Positions 24,243 to 33,605 of a DNA stretch of 64,000 nt are shown piece by piece. The position numbers and the translations under genes were made by a program. Numbering within the stretch: the stretch's first letter is position 1; each line of letters starts with the position of its first letter. Origin of the DNA: Flagellimonas flava (GTDB lineage: Bacteria > Bacteroidota > Bacteroidia > Flavobacteriales > Flavobacteriaceae); assembly GCF_900129665.1 (NCBI RefSeq), contig NZ_FQWL01000008.1, positions 1 through 64,000 on the forward strand. Reading direction: 5' to 3'. Below the pieces are notes generated by a model. It made no database searches and had not been told where the DNA came from. It saw only the letters and a program-made list of their open reading frames with translations.

Positions 24243-26696
24243 CTATAGGATTCCGCCACCTGATTGCTTGGTGTTGTTATCCCTTCTTTTACGTTGCTTG
24301 GCTCTGTTCTTTCCGCTTCCAAATCGGTACGACATCCCTACGTAGAGATTGTTACTCTCCCAATTGAATTCACCCTTTTGCGGGTAAGGACGGTCTCCGT
24401 CAAAACCAAATTGCATAGTATTGAAAATATCATTGTAGTTTACGCTAAACGTACCCTTGCCTTGGGCGAAGGTATATCGGGCGCCAAGGTTCACAAAATA
24501 CATAGGGCGTGCCGTAAACTGAATAGTCCTGTTTTGACCCCTATAAAATCCAAATAGCTGTAGCGTAAGTTTTTTGTTTACGGTGAAGCTATTGTTCAAT
24601 CGCATATTCCAAGCCGTGTTGTCCACTTCAACCCTTTCCACTTCGATTTCGTTCTCTGTGGGATTTGGGCTATTGCCACTTAAACTCTCCGTAATACCGC
24701 GTTGGGTCTGGGAGTAAAAATCAAAACTTCCGTTGATGTTCCACCATTTAGCAGGCCTGTAGTTGCTGGATACTTCAAAGCCATAGGCAGATGTATTGTC
24801 AAAATTATCAAAGGTCAAAATAAGCCTGTTGAAATCCAATCGGTCCACATATACTGCTCGGTTGATCTCATCCGAGATGGATCGGTAGAAAACGCCGGCA
24901 GTGATGCTTCCATTTTTGATACGCTTTGTGTAATTGGCTTCGTAGGAGTTGGTAAACTGTGGTACCAAACTAGGGTTTCCGAAGGATGAGATCAGTGGTG
25001 TTGCCCATTCTCGAATTGGGTTGACCTGATCCAAACCGGGTCGATCTACCCTACGGCTGTAACTAACTTGTATTTGGTCTTTTTCGTTCGGTTTGTAGGT
25101 AACAAATGCCGAAGGATAAATTTCCGTATACTTATCGGTAAAAGCCCTAATCCTGTTGGTATCAGCTTTGACCTCCACGTTTTCAATTCGCGCACCCACC
25201 TGATATGACCACTTTTCTCGGTTTTGCGAAAAGGTCACATAAGCGGAGTAGATATCCATATTGTAATCAAAGTCGGTACTGGGTGTGGGAATCAAATCCC
25301 CGCCAGAATTAAATGAAAGCCCAGTGGAAGTATAGCCCACATTGGTTTCAAAAAGCCTGGATTCCACCCCAACTTCCAATTTGGAAATACTGTCCAAAGG
25401 ATTGGCATAGTCTAAATTGGCAATGGTCTGGGTTCGCTCCGTATCTACAAAGTCCATGTAGTCTGGAAACAAACTGGCCCCAGTGGAATCAAAGTTCGCA
25501 TCTTGGTCGTTTTCAAAGCGATTGTGATCTACCTCCAACTCAATGTTGTGACCTTCTTTGTTGAAATCCAATTTATAATCAAAGTTGTACTGTTCGCTAT
25601 GGTTCTCGCTGACGTCACTAAAGATTTGGGTTACATTTCTAGCCAAATCATTGTTGTAGGTCACCGCAGTTATGCCTTCACCTTTTCCATCAAATATGTT
25701 TTGATTGGTGAAAACCGAGATGGTGTTTTTATCATTCAAATAGAAATCCACCCCTACCTTGTACAAATGGGATTTGTTGTTGTTGAAGAAATCAAATTCT
25801 TGGAGTGAGTTTTCATCCAAACGGTCGATAAAGCCATCATTGACATATTTCCCAATATTGTTGCCATAATTACCATAAAAGTTGAATTTTCCACTTCTGT
25901 AGTTCATATCGATGGAACTATTGAACTTGGCCTCCACACCTTTGGTAAGTCCCGTAGTGATGTTTCCGTTAAAACCGATATTGGCATTCTTGTGCAGTAC
26001 AATATTGATAATACCACTCATTCCTTCAGGATTGTATTTTGCCGAAGGATTGGTGATCAATTCAATTGATTTTATGGAAGTGGATGGGATTTGCCGTAGT
26101 AACTGGGCAACAGGTACATTGGACAATTTACCATCGACCATAACCCTTACATTGGAGTTACCTCGCATGGTAATGTCACCTGTCTGCGAATCCACGTTAA
26201 GTGAGGGAATGTTGTTCATAATATCCGATGCCGTTGCTCCCGCGGTAGTAAGGTCTTTCCCTACATTGATTACCTTCCGGTCTACCCGCTGTTCAATAGT
26301 AGTGCGTTCCGCGACCACTTCTACCTCGGAAAGTTCTTCTGTTTCTTCCATCAAGGTAATGGTGCCCACGTTTACTTTTCGATTCTTTTTGGTAATGACC
26401 AGCTTTTGGGAATGGGTCTTGTACCCAATAAATTGAACCTCCAGCACAAAGGAACCTTCAGGAAGTTTCTTGATCTCAAAGTTTCCATCTTCGGTTGTGA
26501 TTCCTCCGGTAATGGTCTGCGATCCATCTTCGGATTTAACCACGATGGCGGCGTAGGCTACAGGTTGATTTAGCGCATTGTCCACTACAGTACCTGAAAT
26601 AGAACCCACTGGGGGTTCGTTCTCGGGATTGGCATATGCGTTTTCAGAAAAAATAATGCACTGTACAAGCGCAAAAAGAAGAATTACTCTTTTCAT
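24243..26696 (-). CDS. TonB-dependent receptor-like outer-membrane beta-barrel protein with carboxypeptidase-regulatory N-domain
   Basis: 817 residues. Signal peptide (MKRVILLFALVQCIIFSENA). Residues 30-115 are a CarboxypepD_reg-like domain (GSISGTVVDNALNQPVAYA). A plug-like domain follows (about 140-225: TTAGATASDIMNNIPSLNVD, ITMRGNSNVRVMVDGK), then a C-terminal barrel of the outer-membrane beta-barrel family type and a basic Gly-rich tail. No SusD partner is adjacent, so it is probably not a classical SusC. Substrate unknown. Confidence 0.9.
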   Translation of the reverse strand: MKRVILLFALVQCIIFSENAYANPENEPPVGSISGTVVDNALNQPVAYAAIVVKSEDGSQTITGGITTEDGNFEIKKLPEGSFVLEVQFIGYKTHSQKLVITKKNRKVNVGTITLMEETEELSEVEVVAERTTIEQRVDRKVINVGKDLTTAGATASDIMNNIPSLNVDSQTGDITMRGNSNVRVMVDGKLSNVPVAQLLRQIPSTSIKSIELITNPSAKYNPEGMSGIINIVLHKNANIGFNGNITTGLTKGVEAKFNSSIDMNYRSGKFNFYGNYGNNIGKYVNDGFIDRLDENSLQEFDFFNNNKSHLYKVGVDFYLNDKNTISVFTNQNIFDGKGEGITAVTYNNDLARNVTQIFSDVSENHSEQYNFDYKLDFNKEGHNIELEVDHNRFENDQDANFDSTGASLFPDYMDFVDTERTQTIANLDYANPLDSISKLEVGVESRLFETNVGYTSTGLSFNSGGDLIPTPSTDFDYNMDIYSAYVTFSQNREKWSYQVGARIENVEVKADTNRIRAFTDKYTEIYPSAFVTYKPNEKDQIQVSYSRRVDRPGLDQVNPIREWATPLISSFGNPSLVPQFTNSYEANYTKRIKNGSITAGVFYRSISDEINRAVYVDRLDFNRLILTFDNFDNTSAYGFEVSSNYRPAKWWNINGSFDFYSQTQRGITESLSGNSPNPTENEIEVERVEVDNTAWNMRLNNSFTVNKKLTLQLFGFYRGQNRTIQFTARPMYFVNLGARYTFAQGKGTFSVNYNDIFNTMQFGFDGDRPYPQKGEFNWESNNLYVGMSYRFGSGKNRAKQRKRRDNNTKQSGGGIL

Positions 26697-27042
26697 GAGT
26701 TGTTCGTTTTTGATTGATTGATGTTGTCTACAAGACGATATCCAAGTGCGGATGTTACATATTATTTCTGCTTTAACATATTTTAACTATTGCAAAAATG
26801 TTAAGGCACTGTAAGGGAGGTAGTTTTGAAAAGACAAAAATCGATATTCGGGAAAAGAGAAACCCTGACTTTCGATAGTGACCGAAACGCCAGGGCTTGA
26901 TACATTGATAAGCTATACTAAACACTAACCATTAACTATAAAAAAATACAGACTTACCAATGCCTAATTTCGTATGTACAATAGACGAGTTTTTTTTTGA
27001 ATAGTTACAATCATTAATTCAGTTTAACATTTAAATTAACAA
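26697..27042. other. 346-base intergenic region upstream of the receptor gene
   Basis: Two TTAAC words spaced 10 bases (26773-26787) with an inverted GTTAA nearby, and a bipartite hairpin: CCCTG (26863-26867) with CAGGG (26891-26895) enclosing TTTCG/CGAAA. These could belong to the receptor's 5' UTR or to control of the CoA-binding gene. No ORF seen. Confidence 0.4.
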
Positions 27043-27402
27043 ATGGCAAAGACACTTGTTATTGGGGCTTCCACTAACCCAGGCAGATATAGTAATCTTG
27101 CGATACGCCGATTACTGGAAAACAACATAGAAACGGTAGCATTTGGGGTCAGGGAAGGAACTGTGTCCAAAGTACAAATTAAAACCAACCTTAGTGATTT
27201 TCAAAATGTACATACCATTACTTTGTACATCAATCCAACGCGCCAACCCGAATACTATCAGCAAATCCTTGATTTGAAGCCGAAACGTGTAATTTTTAAT
27301 CCAGGAACAGAAAATCCTGAGTTTTATAAGATGCTTACAAAAGCGGGAATAAAGGTGGAAAATTCCTGCACTTTGGTATTATTGGCCACTGGCCAATTTT
27401 GA
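27043..27402 (+). CDS. CoA-binding domain protein (YccU-like)
   Basis: 119 residues, a single Rossmann-type CoA-binding domain: [20 protein letters not shown] at the N-terminus, [13 protein letters not shown] in the middle, and the closing [11 protein letters not shown] and NSCTLVLL. Relatives form the CoA-binding part of succinyl-CoA synthetase-like enzymes; the stand-alone proteins have no firm role. Its 3' end overlaps the convergent symporter gene by 24 bases. Confidence 0.88.
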   Translation: MAKTLVIGASTNPGRYSNLAIRRLLENNIETVAFGVREGTVSKVQIKTNLSDFQNVHTITLYINPTRQPEYYQQILDLKPKRVIFNPGTENPEFYKMLTKAGIKVENSCTLVLLATGQF

Positions 27403-28866
27403 GGCTGCGCTTTTTTTTCGAATCAACCAAAGGCCAAAGAAGGTTAATAACCCGTTCAAGGGCAAGAGTTCATATCCTACCACATAGCCGCCAAGATATT
27501 CCTTTGGAATATTGGCAATCATCCATATGATTAAGACAGACAATCCGCTCACCAACCATACAAACTTGTCCTGTATTTCATGTTTCGTTAAAATACCAAA
27601 GGCAAAAAGGCCAAGTAATGGGCCATAGGTATAACCCGCCACAGTAAGCAAGCTGTCAATGACGTTGCTGTTCAAGATATATTTAAAGGATATGATGACC
27701 AGCACCAACATAACGCTCATGGCAATATGGGTTCGTTTCCGAATTTTTTTCTGATCGGCTTCCTTTTCCTTTTCAATATGTAAAAAATCCACACAAAAAG
27801 AAGTGGTCAACGATGTCAATGCGCTGTCCGCGCTACTGTAGGCAGCGGCAATAAGTCCCAACATAAAAGTAATGGCCAGGGTCAGTCCCAGACCGCTGTT
27901 CAAAGCTATTTCCGGAAATAGCAGGTCAGATTTTGGTTTGCCATCCATTAGTGGGATGGAAATCCCGTTTTTTCCAGCAAAAATAAACAACAAAGCTCCA
28001 AGCAGCATGAAAAGAAAGGTCACGGCAACCAAGACCAAGCTAAACGATACCATATTTTTTTGAGCATCCTTCAAGGTCTTGCACGTTAGGTTTTTTTGCA
28101 TCATGTCCTGGTCCAATCCGGTCATACAAATGGTCACGAACATTCCTCCAATAAAGGATTTAAGAAAATGGTTTCGCTCCAAAAGGCTATCCGTAAAAAG
28201 GAATTTGTCATAGTTTTTAAGTTCATCCGAAACTAAGAACTCCCCAAAACTCCATTCCAATTCCCGATTAATGAAAATAATGGACAGCACAACCGCCAGT
28301 ATCATGAAAAGGGTCTGCAGCGTATCTGTCCAAACGATGGTTTTAATCCCTCCCCTGTTGGTGTAAATCCAAATCAATAGTATGGAAAGCACCACGGTAA
28401 ATTCAAACCGTACACCCAGGTCATCAAAGACAAATTGCTGTAACACGATGGCTACGAGATACAATCTAAATGCGGCTCCCAACACCCGCGAAATGAAAAA
28501 GAAAAAAGCTCCGGTTTTATGGCTAACGTTCCCAAATCGTTCCAGTAAATACTCGTAAATGGAAGTAAGATTTTGACGATAGTAGAGCGGAAGTAACACG
28601 TATGCCACAACGAAGTAGCCAAATAGGTATCCAAAAACTACTTGCATATAGCCAAATTCGGAAGCTTCAATCCACCCGGGTACAGAAATAAAGGTTACTC
28701 CAGAGAGGGAGGCCCCTACCATTCCAAATGCCACCAAGTACCACGGTGACTGTCTTCCTGCCTTAAAAAAGTCTGAATTGGAGTCGTTTTTTCCTGTGAA
28801 GTAGGAAATAATCATCAACACCAAAAAATAGGCGCTGATGAGCAAGAGAATCTGTACTGCGGACAT
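27379..28866 (-). CDS. Sodium:solute symporter family transporter
   Basis: 495 residues with about 13 hydrophobic helices. The start is taken at the ATG at 28866 ([14 protein letters not shown]) rather than an upstream TTG. SSS features: [19 protein letters not shown] in the first helices, [20 protein letters not shown] with the conserved Na+-site serines, and the long central [10 protein letters not shown] segment. Substrate could be a sugar, amino acid or organic acid. Single gene, overlapping the CoA-binding gene tail to tail. Confidence 0.9.
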   Translation of the reverse strand: MSAVQILLLISAYFLVLMIISYFTGKNDSNSDFFKAGRQSPWYLVAFGMVGASLSGVTFISVPGWIEASEFGYMQVVFGYLFGYFVVAYVLLPLYYRQNLTSIYEYLLERFGNVSHKTGAFFFFISRVLGAAFRLYLVAIVLQQFVFDDLGVRFEFTVVLSILLIWIYTNRGGIKTIVWTDTLQTLFMILAVVLSIIFINRELEWSFGEFLVSDELKNYDKFLFTDSLLERNHFLKSFIGGMFVTICMTGLDQDMMQKNLTCKTLKDAQKNMVSFSLVLVAVTFLFMLLGALLFIFAGKNGISIPLMDGKPKSDLLFPEIALNSGLGLTLAITFMLGLIAAAYSSADSALTSLTTSFCVDFLHIEKEKEADQKKIRKRTHIAMSVMLVLVIISFKYILNSNVIDSLLTVAGYTYGPLLGLFAFGILTKHEIQDKFVWLVSGLSVLIIWMIANIPKEYLGGYVVGYELLPLNGLLTFFGLWLIRKKSAASKLASGQ

Positions 28867-28918
28867 AAGAGCAATTTGAATTGCAAAGTACAAAAGTTAA
28901 TTGGTAACCGTAAAATCG

Positions 28919-28926
28919 TAATTTTG
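28919..28926 (+). promoter_or_regulatory. Candidate -7 box for recR
   Basis: TAATTTTG (TAnnTTTG) lies 16 bases before the recR ATG; a TTG at 28901-28903 has a short 15-base spacer. Confidence 0.42.
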
Positions 28927-28942
28927 TGCCATAATTGAAGAA

Positions 28943-29563
28943 ATGGATTTTTCATCTAAGCTTTTGGAGAATGCGGTGTACGAAATGTCACAGTTGCCAG
29001 GGATTGGTAAGCGAACCGCCCTACGATTGGTTCTTCATCTGCTAAAACAGCCCGAAGAGCGAACCAATCTGCTTTCGGAGGCATTGACAGACTTGCGTGC
29101 CAAGGTTAACTTTTGTAAAAGCTGTCATAACATTTCGGATACCGAGATATGTGAAATTTGCAGCAACCATAAGAGGGATAAGAGTTTGGTTTGCGTGGTA
29201 GAGGATATACGTGATGTAATGGCAATAGAGAGTACCTCCCAGTATAATGGGTTGTACCATGTACTCGGTGGAAAAATATCACCAATGGAAGGCATTGGCC
29301 CACAAGACTTATCCATAGTATCCTTAGTGAACAGAGTTAAGGAAGGGGAGGTGAAGGAGCTTATTTTTGCACTTAGTTCCACGATGGAGGGCGATACCAC
29401 CAATTTCTATATTTATAAACAGTTGGAAGGCCTTGATGTCACCACCTCGACCATAGCTCGTGGAATAGCTGTAGGGGACGAGTTGGAGTATGCGGATGAG
29501 GTGACATTGGGTAGGAGTATCTTGAACAGAATACCATTTGAAAACTCTATAAAAGCAAGCTGA
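28943..29563 (+). CDS. recR: Recombination protein RecR
   Basis: 206 residues. Helix-hairpin-helix [16 protein letters not shown], a four-Cys zinc finger ([16 protein letters not shown]) and a Toprim domain ([13 protein letters not shown]). Works with RecO and RecF in loading RecA at single-strand gaps. Length and motifs are standard. Divergent from the symporter gene. Confidence 0.96.
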   Translation: MDFSSKLLENAVYEMSQLPGIGKRTALRLVLHLLKQPEERTNLLSEALTDLRAKVNFCKSCHNISDTEICEICSNHKRDKSLVCVVEDIRDVMAIESTSQYNGLYHVLGGKISPMEGIGPQDLSIVSLVNRVKEGEVKELIFALSSTMEGDTTNFYIYKQLEGLDVTTSTIARGIAVGDELEYADEVTLGRSILNRIPFENSIKAS

Positions 29564-29612
29564 CAGATTATCAATAAATGCATATAAATTAAGAATAAGA
29601 GGAATTCTTTAT

Positions 29613-29620
29613 TATTTTTG
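29613..29620 (+). promoter_or_regulatory. Candidate -7 box for the E2 gene
   Basis: TATTTTTG (TAnnTTTG), 37 bases before the ATG at 29658. Confidence 0.4.
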
Positions 29621-29657
29621 CAAAATATAAGTCCAGAAAAGACCGTTAAATAAGAAT

Positions 29658-30998
29658 ATGTCAAAATTTGAATTAAAATTACCGCAGATGGGAGAAAGTG
29701 TTGCCGAGGCAACTCTAACTACTTGGTTGAAGGAAGTAGGGGATACCATTGAAATGGACGAGGCTGTATTTGAGATCGCCACGGACAAGGTAGATTCCGA
29801 GGTTCCCAGCGAAGTGGAGGGCGTATTGCTGGAAAAACGGTTCAATGTGGACGACATTATTAAAGTAGGTGAGGTTGTGGCCGTTATCCAGACCGACCAG
29901 GCTTTAGAATCTCCTGCAAACGGGGTTGAGGCAACTCCCCAAGTGGAGGAGCAAATTGAGGCACCGGCTGCAGTACTCGAAACCCAAATGGCCGAAGTAC
30001 AGGAAACGGTAACAGCAGCGACCCCAAACTTTTCAGAATCCCAACGGTTCTATTCACCCTTGGTGCGCAACATTGCCAAAGAAGAAGGGGTGTCCATGGA
30101 AGAATTGGATGCCATTATAGGTACGGGGAAGGAAGGGAGAGTGACAAAAAATGATATTAAGGCATTTTTGGAACATCGTTCCGCAAATGGTAGCGCTCAA
30201 ACTGCGGTACCTGTGGTTGAGAAAACCCCGGTTCCCCAGACTAAGCAAGCCCAAGAAAAACCTAAGGCAGCTCCAGTACCTGTAGCTAGTGGAGATGAAA
30301 TCATCCCCTTAACAAGAATGGGTAAGCTAATCGCCCATCATATGGTGGAAAGTGTTTCCACCTCTGCACATGTTCAGAGTTTTGTGGAAGTGGATGTGAC
30401 CAATGTGGTAAATTGGCGAAACAAGAACAAGGACAGCTTTCAAAAACGGGAAGGTGAGAAACTTACCTTCACTCCAATATTTATGGAAGCTGTGGCGATG
30501 GCACTGAAGAAATATCCGATGATGAACATCTCATTGGATGGGGACAAGGTTATCAAAAAGAAAAACATCAACTTGGGTATGGCAGCGGCCTTACCCGATG
30601 GAAATCTAATTGTTCCGGTCATCAAAAATGCCGACCAGTTAAATCTTGTGGGCATGGCGAAGACCGTAAATGATTTGGCCAACAGGGCCAGAACCAATCA
30701 ACTTAAGCCGGATGAAGTTCAGGATGGAACTTACACCGTGACCAACGTAGGATCATTTGGAAGTATTTTCGGTACACCCATAATCAATCAGCCACAAGTA
30801 GGTATTCTGGCACTGGGTGCAATTCGCAAAATGCCATCGGTAATAGAAACTGACCAAGGAGAGTATATTGGCATCAGAAGTAAAATGTTCTTGTCCCATA
30901 GTTATGACCATAGGGTGGTAAACGGGGCCTTGGGCGGGATGTTTGTAAAAACGGTGGCGGATTATTTGGAAGCTTGGGACGTGAATAGGGAAATCTAA
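29658..30998 (+). CDS. 2-oxo-acid dehydrogenase E2 component (dihydrolipoamide acyltransferase)
   Basis: 446 residues. One lipoyl domain (1-80) with lipoylated Lys44 in ATDKVDSEV; an Ala/Pro/Gln-rich linker; E1/E3-binding domain about 130-175 (SPLVRNIAKEEGVSMEEL); a second linker; catalytic acyltransferase domain from about 205. The active-site region reads DHRVVNG (His418, Asn422), with Asn where most E2s have Asp. Probably the branched-chain 2-oxo-acid or a related complex; E1 and E3 genes are not adjacent. Confidence 0.9.
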   Translation: MSKFELKLPQMGESVAEATLTTWLKEVGDTIEMDEAVFEIATDKVDSEVPSEVEGVLLEKRFNVDDIIKVGEVVAVIQTDQALESPANGVEATPQVEEQIEAPAAVLETQMAEVQETVTAATPNFSESQRFYSPLVRNIAKEEGVSMEELDAIIGTGKEGRVTKNDIKAFLEHRSANGSAQTAVPVVEKTPVPQTKQAQEKPKAAPVPVASGDEIIPLTRMGKLIAHHMVESVSTSAHVQSFVEVDVTNVVNWRNKNKDSFQKREGEKLTFTPIFMEAVAMALKKYPMMNISLDGDKVIKKKNINLGMAAALPDGNLIVPVIKNADQLNLVGMAKTVNDLANRARTNQLKPDEVQDGTYTVTNVGSFGSIFGTPIINQPQVGILALGAIRKMPSVIETDQGEYIGIRSKMFLSHSYDHRVVNGALGGMFVKTVADYLEAWDVNREI

Positions 30999-31043
30999 GC
31001 CCAAAAAACACCTGAATTCTTTTCACTATTCTTATTTTAGGGG

Positions 31044-31847
31044 ATGAAACCAATTCATCAATCCATGAAACTTTTGAACACCCTTGGAATAACATTCCTT
31101 TTTTTGTTTTGTACCCAAATGACCGCACAGGATTCTTCACCCTATCAAAAAAAAGTATTTGTTAAGGATGGAAAGAGCCTTCCGTATCGTCTATTATTGC
31201 CAAAAGATTATGATGCCAATAAAAAATACCCTCTGCTTTTGTTTTTGCATGGTTCTGGGGAACGCGGTAACGACAATGAAGCACAATTGGTGCATGGCTC
31301 AAGTTTGTTCTTAAAGGAGGAGGTCAGGGATTCCTACGAGGCCATTGTGGTGTTTCCCCAATGTGCCGCTGGGAGTTCATGGGCCAAAATCGATGTTGAA
31401 GGTGATTTTCCAAATAGGGAGTTCATCTATTACGAAAATGCCGAACCTACTGCCGATATGTTGTTGTTGGAAGGACTTTTGAAGCACCTTAGGAAAAACT
31501 ACAAATTGGATAAAAAAAGATGGTATGTGGGCGGTTTGTCCATGGGTGGAATGGGGACCTTTGAATTGGTTCGTAGAAACCCCAAAATGTTTGCCGCTGC
31601 TTTTCCCATTTGTGGCGGGGCAAACCCAAAAATCAGTAAAAAACTGACAAAACTTGACTGGTGGGTTTTTCATGGGGACGACGATCAGGTTGTTCCGGAG
31701 AAATACTCGGCCCAAATGGTTAAGGCAATGGAAGATCTTGGGGTCAATATCAAGTATTCCATATATCCGGGAGTCGGACATAACAGCTGGGACAATGCTT
31801 TTGCAGAACCCGAATTGCTCTCCTGGGTCTTTTCCAAATCCAAATAA
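31044..31847 (+). CDS. Secreted alpha/beta-hydrolase (carboxylesterase/phospholipase-like)
   Basis: 267 residues; a second ATG at 31065 (MKLLNTLGITFLFLFC) gives the more typical signal peptide. The nucleophile elbow GLSMGGMG carries the catalytic Ser; Asp is in FHGDDDQVVP and His in GVGHNSW. LLFLHGSGERGND supplies the oxyanion loop. Resembles the dienelactone-hydrolase/CE1 esterase group of exported Bacteroidota enzymes that remove esters from plant or algal polysaccharides. Substrate inferred only. Confidence 0.85.
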   Translation: MKPIHQSMKLLNTLGITFLFLFCTQMTAQDSSPYQKKVFVKDGKSLPYRLLLPKDYDANKKYPLLLFLHGSGERGNDNEAQLVHGSSLFLKEEVRDSYEAIVVFPQCAAGSSWAKIDVEGDFPNREFIYYENAEPTADMLLLEGLLKHLRKNYKLDKKRWYVGGLSMGGMGTFELVRRNPKMFAAAFPICGGANPKISKKLTKLDWWVFHGDDDQVVPEKYSAQMVKAMEDLGVNIKYSIYPGVGHNSWDNAFAEPELLSWVFSKSK

Positions 31848-31854
31848 CTACTTC

Positions 31855-32631
31855 ATGCAACTACAATTAAAGAAGCCGATTTGTTTTTTTGATCTAGAAA
31901 CCACCGGTATCAATGTGGCCAAAGATCGCATTGTTGAAATTTCGATACTCAAGGTGTTTCCCAACGGCAATAAAGAAAGTAAAACCTGGCTGGTGAATCC
32001 AGAAATGCCCATACCTGCTGAGGTTGTGGCCGTCCATGGCATCTCTAATGAGAAGGTGGCCAATGAGCCCACGTTCAAAGAGCTGTCCAAGGAAATCTAC
32101 CGCATGATAAAGGACAGCGATTTGGCCGGTTTTAATTCGGATAGGTTCGATATTCCATTACTGGCCGAAGAAATGTTAAGAGCGGATGTTGATTTTGATA
32201 TGAAAAACATGGTTTCCGTTGATGTGCAGACCATTTTTCATAAAATGGAAAAGCGTACCCTTGAGGCCGCCTATAAATTTTATTGCGATAAAAACCTGGA
32301 CGATGCGCATAGCGCACAGGCAGATACCTTGGCAACCTACGAAGTGCTTTTGGCTCAGTTAGACCGTTACCCAGAATTGGATAATGATGTTAAAAAGCTT
32401 TCTGAGTTCACAACTAGAAAACAATCCTTGGATTTCGCCGGATTCATTGGAGTGGATAAAGAAGACCGACCCATTTTCGCTTTTGGCAAGCACAAAGGAA
32501 AAACGGTAGATGAGGTTATGGAAAAGGAGCCAGGCTATTTTGGCTGGATTCTGAATGCAGACTTCCCCTTATACACAAAAAAAGTACTTACCCAGTTAAA
32601 GCTGAGCAAGCTGAATAATAAGCTTTCATAA
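31855..32631 (+). CDS. DEDDh 3'-5' exonuclease (DnaQ/epsilon-like) with C-terminal DUF3820-type domain
   Basis: 258 residues from the ATG at 31855; the frame stays open far upstream inside the hydrolase gene but has no credible start there. Exonuclease motifs: FFDLETTG (Exo I), FNSDRFDIPLL (Exo II) and HSAQADTLAT (Exo III, DEDDh). Residues 200-250 (IFAFGKHKGKTVDEVMEKEPGYF) form a small extra domain found in other nucleases. Likely DNA repair or RNA degradation. Next gene begins 24 bases on. Confidence 0.88.
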   Translation: MQLQLKKPICFFDLETTGINVAKDRIVEISILKVFPNGNKESKTWLVNPEMPIPAEVVAVHGISNEKVANEPTFKELSKEIYRMIKDSDLAGFNSDRFDIPLLAEEMLRADVDFDMKNMVSVDVQTIFHKMEKRTLEAAYKFYCDKNLDDAHSAQADTLATYEVLLAQLDRYPELDNDVKKLSEFTTRKQSLDFAGFIGVDKEDRPIFAFGKHKGKTVDEVMEKEPGYFGWILNADFPLYTKKVLTQLKLSKLNNKLS

Positions 32632-32655
32632 ATTTAACCCCAAAACCAGAGCACT

Positions 32656-33267
32656 ATGAAGCTGATTTGCATTGGCCGTAACTATGCGGCCCATATTGAA
32701 GAACTTGAGAATGAGCGTCCCCAAGAACCCGTGGTGTTCATGAAGCCGGATTCCGCTATTTTACCCAAGGAACAAGATTTCTATATCCCCGAGTTTTCCA
32801 CGGATATACATTATGAAGTTGAGGTTTTGGTAAAAATCAAGAAGGTGGGCAAGCACATAGCCCAACAATTTGCACATACCTACTACGATGAAATAGGATT
32901 GGGAATCGACTTTACAGCAAGAGACTTACAATCCCAGTTAAAAGCCAAGGGATTGCCTTGGGAAAAAGCCAAAGGTTTTGATGGTTCGGCCGTTGTTGGT
33001 AAATGGATACAAAAAGAAAAGTACGAAAATATAGACAAACTGGGGTTTTCCTTGTTAAAAAATGGGGAAAATGTACAAAATGGCAATACTTCCTTGATGC
33101 TGTGGAAAATAGATGAGTTAATTGCCCATGTCTCCACTTATTTTATGCTGAAAAAGGGCGATATTCTCTTTACGGGCACCCCTTCTGGGGTTGGTAAAGT
33201 AAGTCCAAATGATTACCTTGTAGGGACACTCGAAGGAGAGCAGGTATTTGAAATTAATGTGAGATAA
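32656..33267 (+). CDS. Fumarylacetoacetate hydrolase family protein
   Basis: 203 residues, the short FAH fold. Metal and active-site residues: IGRNYAAH at the N-terminus, EVEVLVKI (Glu ligands), GLGIDFTARDLQ and FTGTPSGVG. Small FAH proteins act as acylpyruvate hydrolases or oxaloacetate decarboxylases; which one is not evident. Its stop overlaps the start of the Hpt gene by 1 base (TAATG). Confidence 0.9.
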   Translation: MKLICIGRNYAAHIEELENERPQEPVVFMKPDSAILPKEQDFYIPEFSTDIHYEVEVLVKIKKVGKHIAQQFAHTYYDEIGLGIDFTARDLQSQLKAKGLPWEKAKGFDGSAVVGKWIQKEKYENIDKLGFSLLKNGENVQNGNTSLMLWKIDELIAHVSTYFMLKKGDILFTGTPSGVGKVSPNDYLVGTLEGEQVFEINVR

Positions 33268-33605
33268 TGATTTACAACCTCGATAAGATTAACGAAATGG
33301 CGGAGGGCGATCAAGATTTTATCACCTCGGTTATTTCCGTTTTTTTGGAAGAAGTTCCTATAGATTTGGAAGGTTTGGAGAAGGCCATCGCTGAAAGGGA
33401 TTATGAAAATGTGTACAAGCTTGCCCATAAAATAAAACCCAATGTGGATTTACTTGGAATGGAACAAACCCGTGCCATAGCCCTGGAGATTGAGACATTG
33501 GGTAAGAATGCCGACAACATGACCCAAATTGAGGAGAAATTTCCCGTTCTAAAGAAAGATGTACTCCAGGTGGTAGCCGAACTGCAAAAAGACTTCAACT
33601 TATAA
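33267..33605 (+). CDS. Orphan Hpt (histidine phosphotransfer) domain protein
   Basis: 112 residues, entirely helical. The phospho-accepting His lies in YKLAHKIKPNVDLLG, the standard HxxKxxxxxLG Hpt motif. No sensor kinase or receiver is nearby, so it must relay phosphate between components encoded elsewhere. Sandwiched without gaps between the FAH and cinA genes. Confidence 0.88.
   Translation: MIYNLDKINEMAEGDQDFITSVISVFLEEVPIDLEGLEKAIAERDYENVYKLAHKIKPNVDLLGMEQTRAIALEIETLGKNADNMTQIEEKFPVLKKDVLQVVAELQKDFNL

Noticed and set aside
25912..26436. 174-residue open frame antisense to the receptor gene
   Set aside because: Ser/Thr/Val-rich shadow of a long real gene on the other strand.
31654..31854. 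Upstream extension of the exonuclease frame
   Set aside because: Lies inside the hydrolase gene in another frame; the ATG at 31855 begins directly before the Exo I motif.
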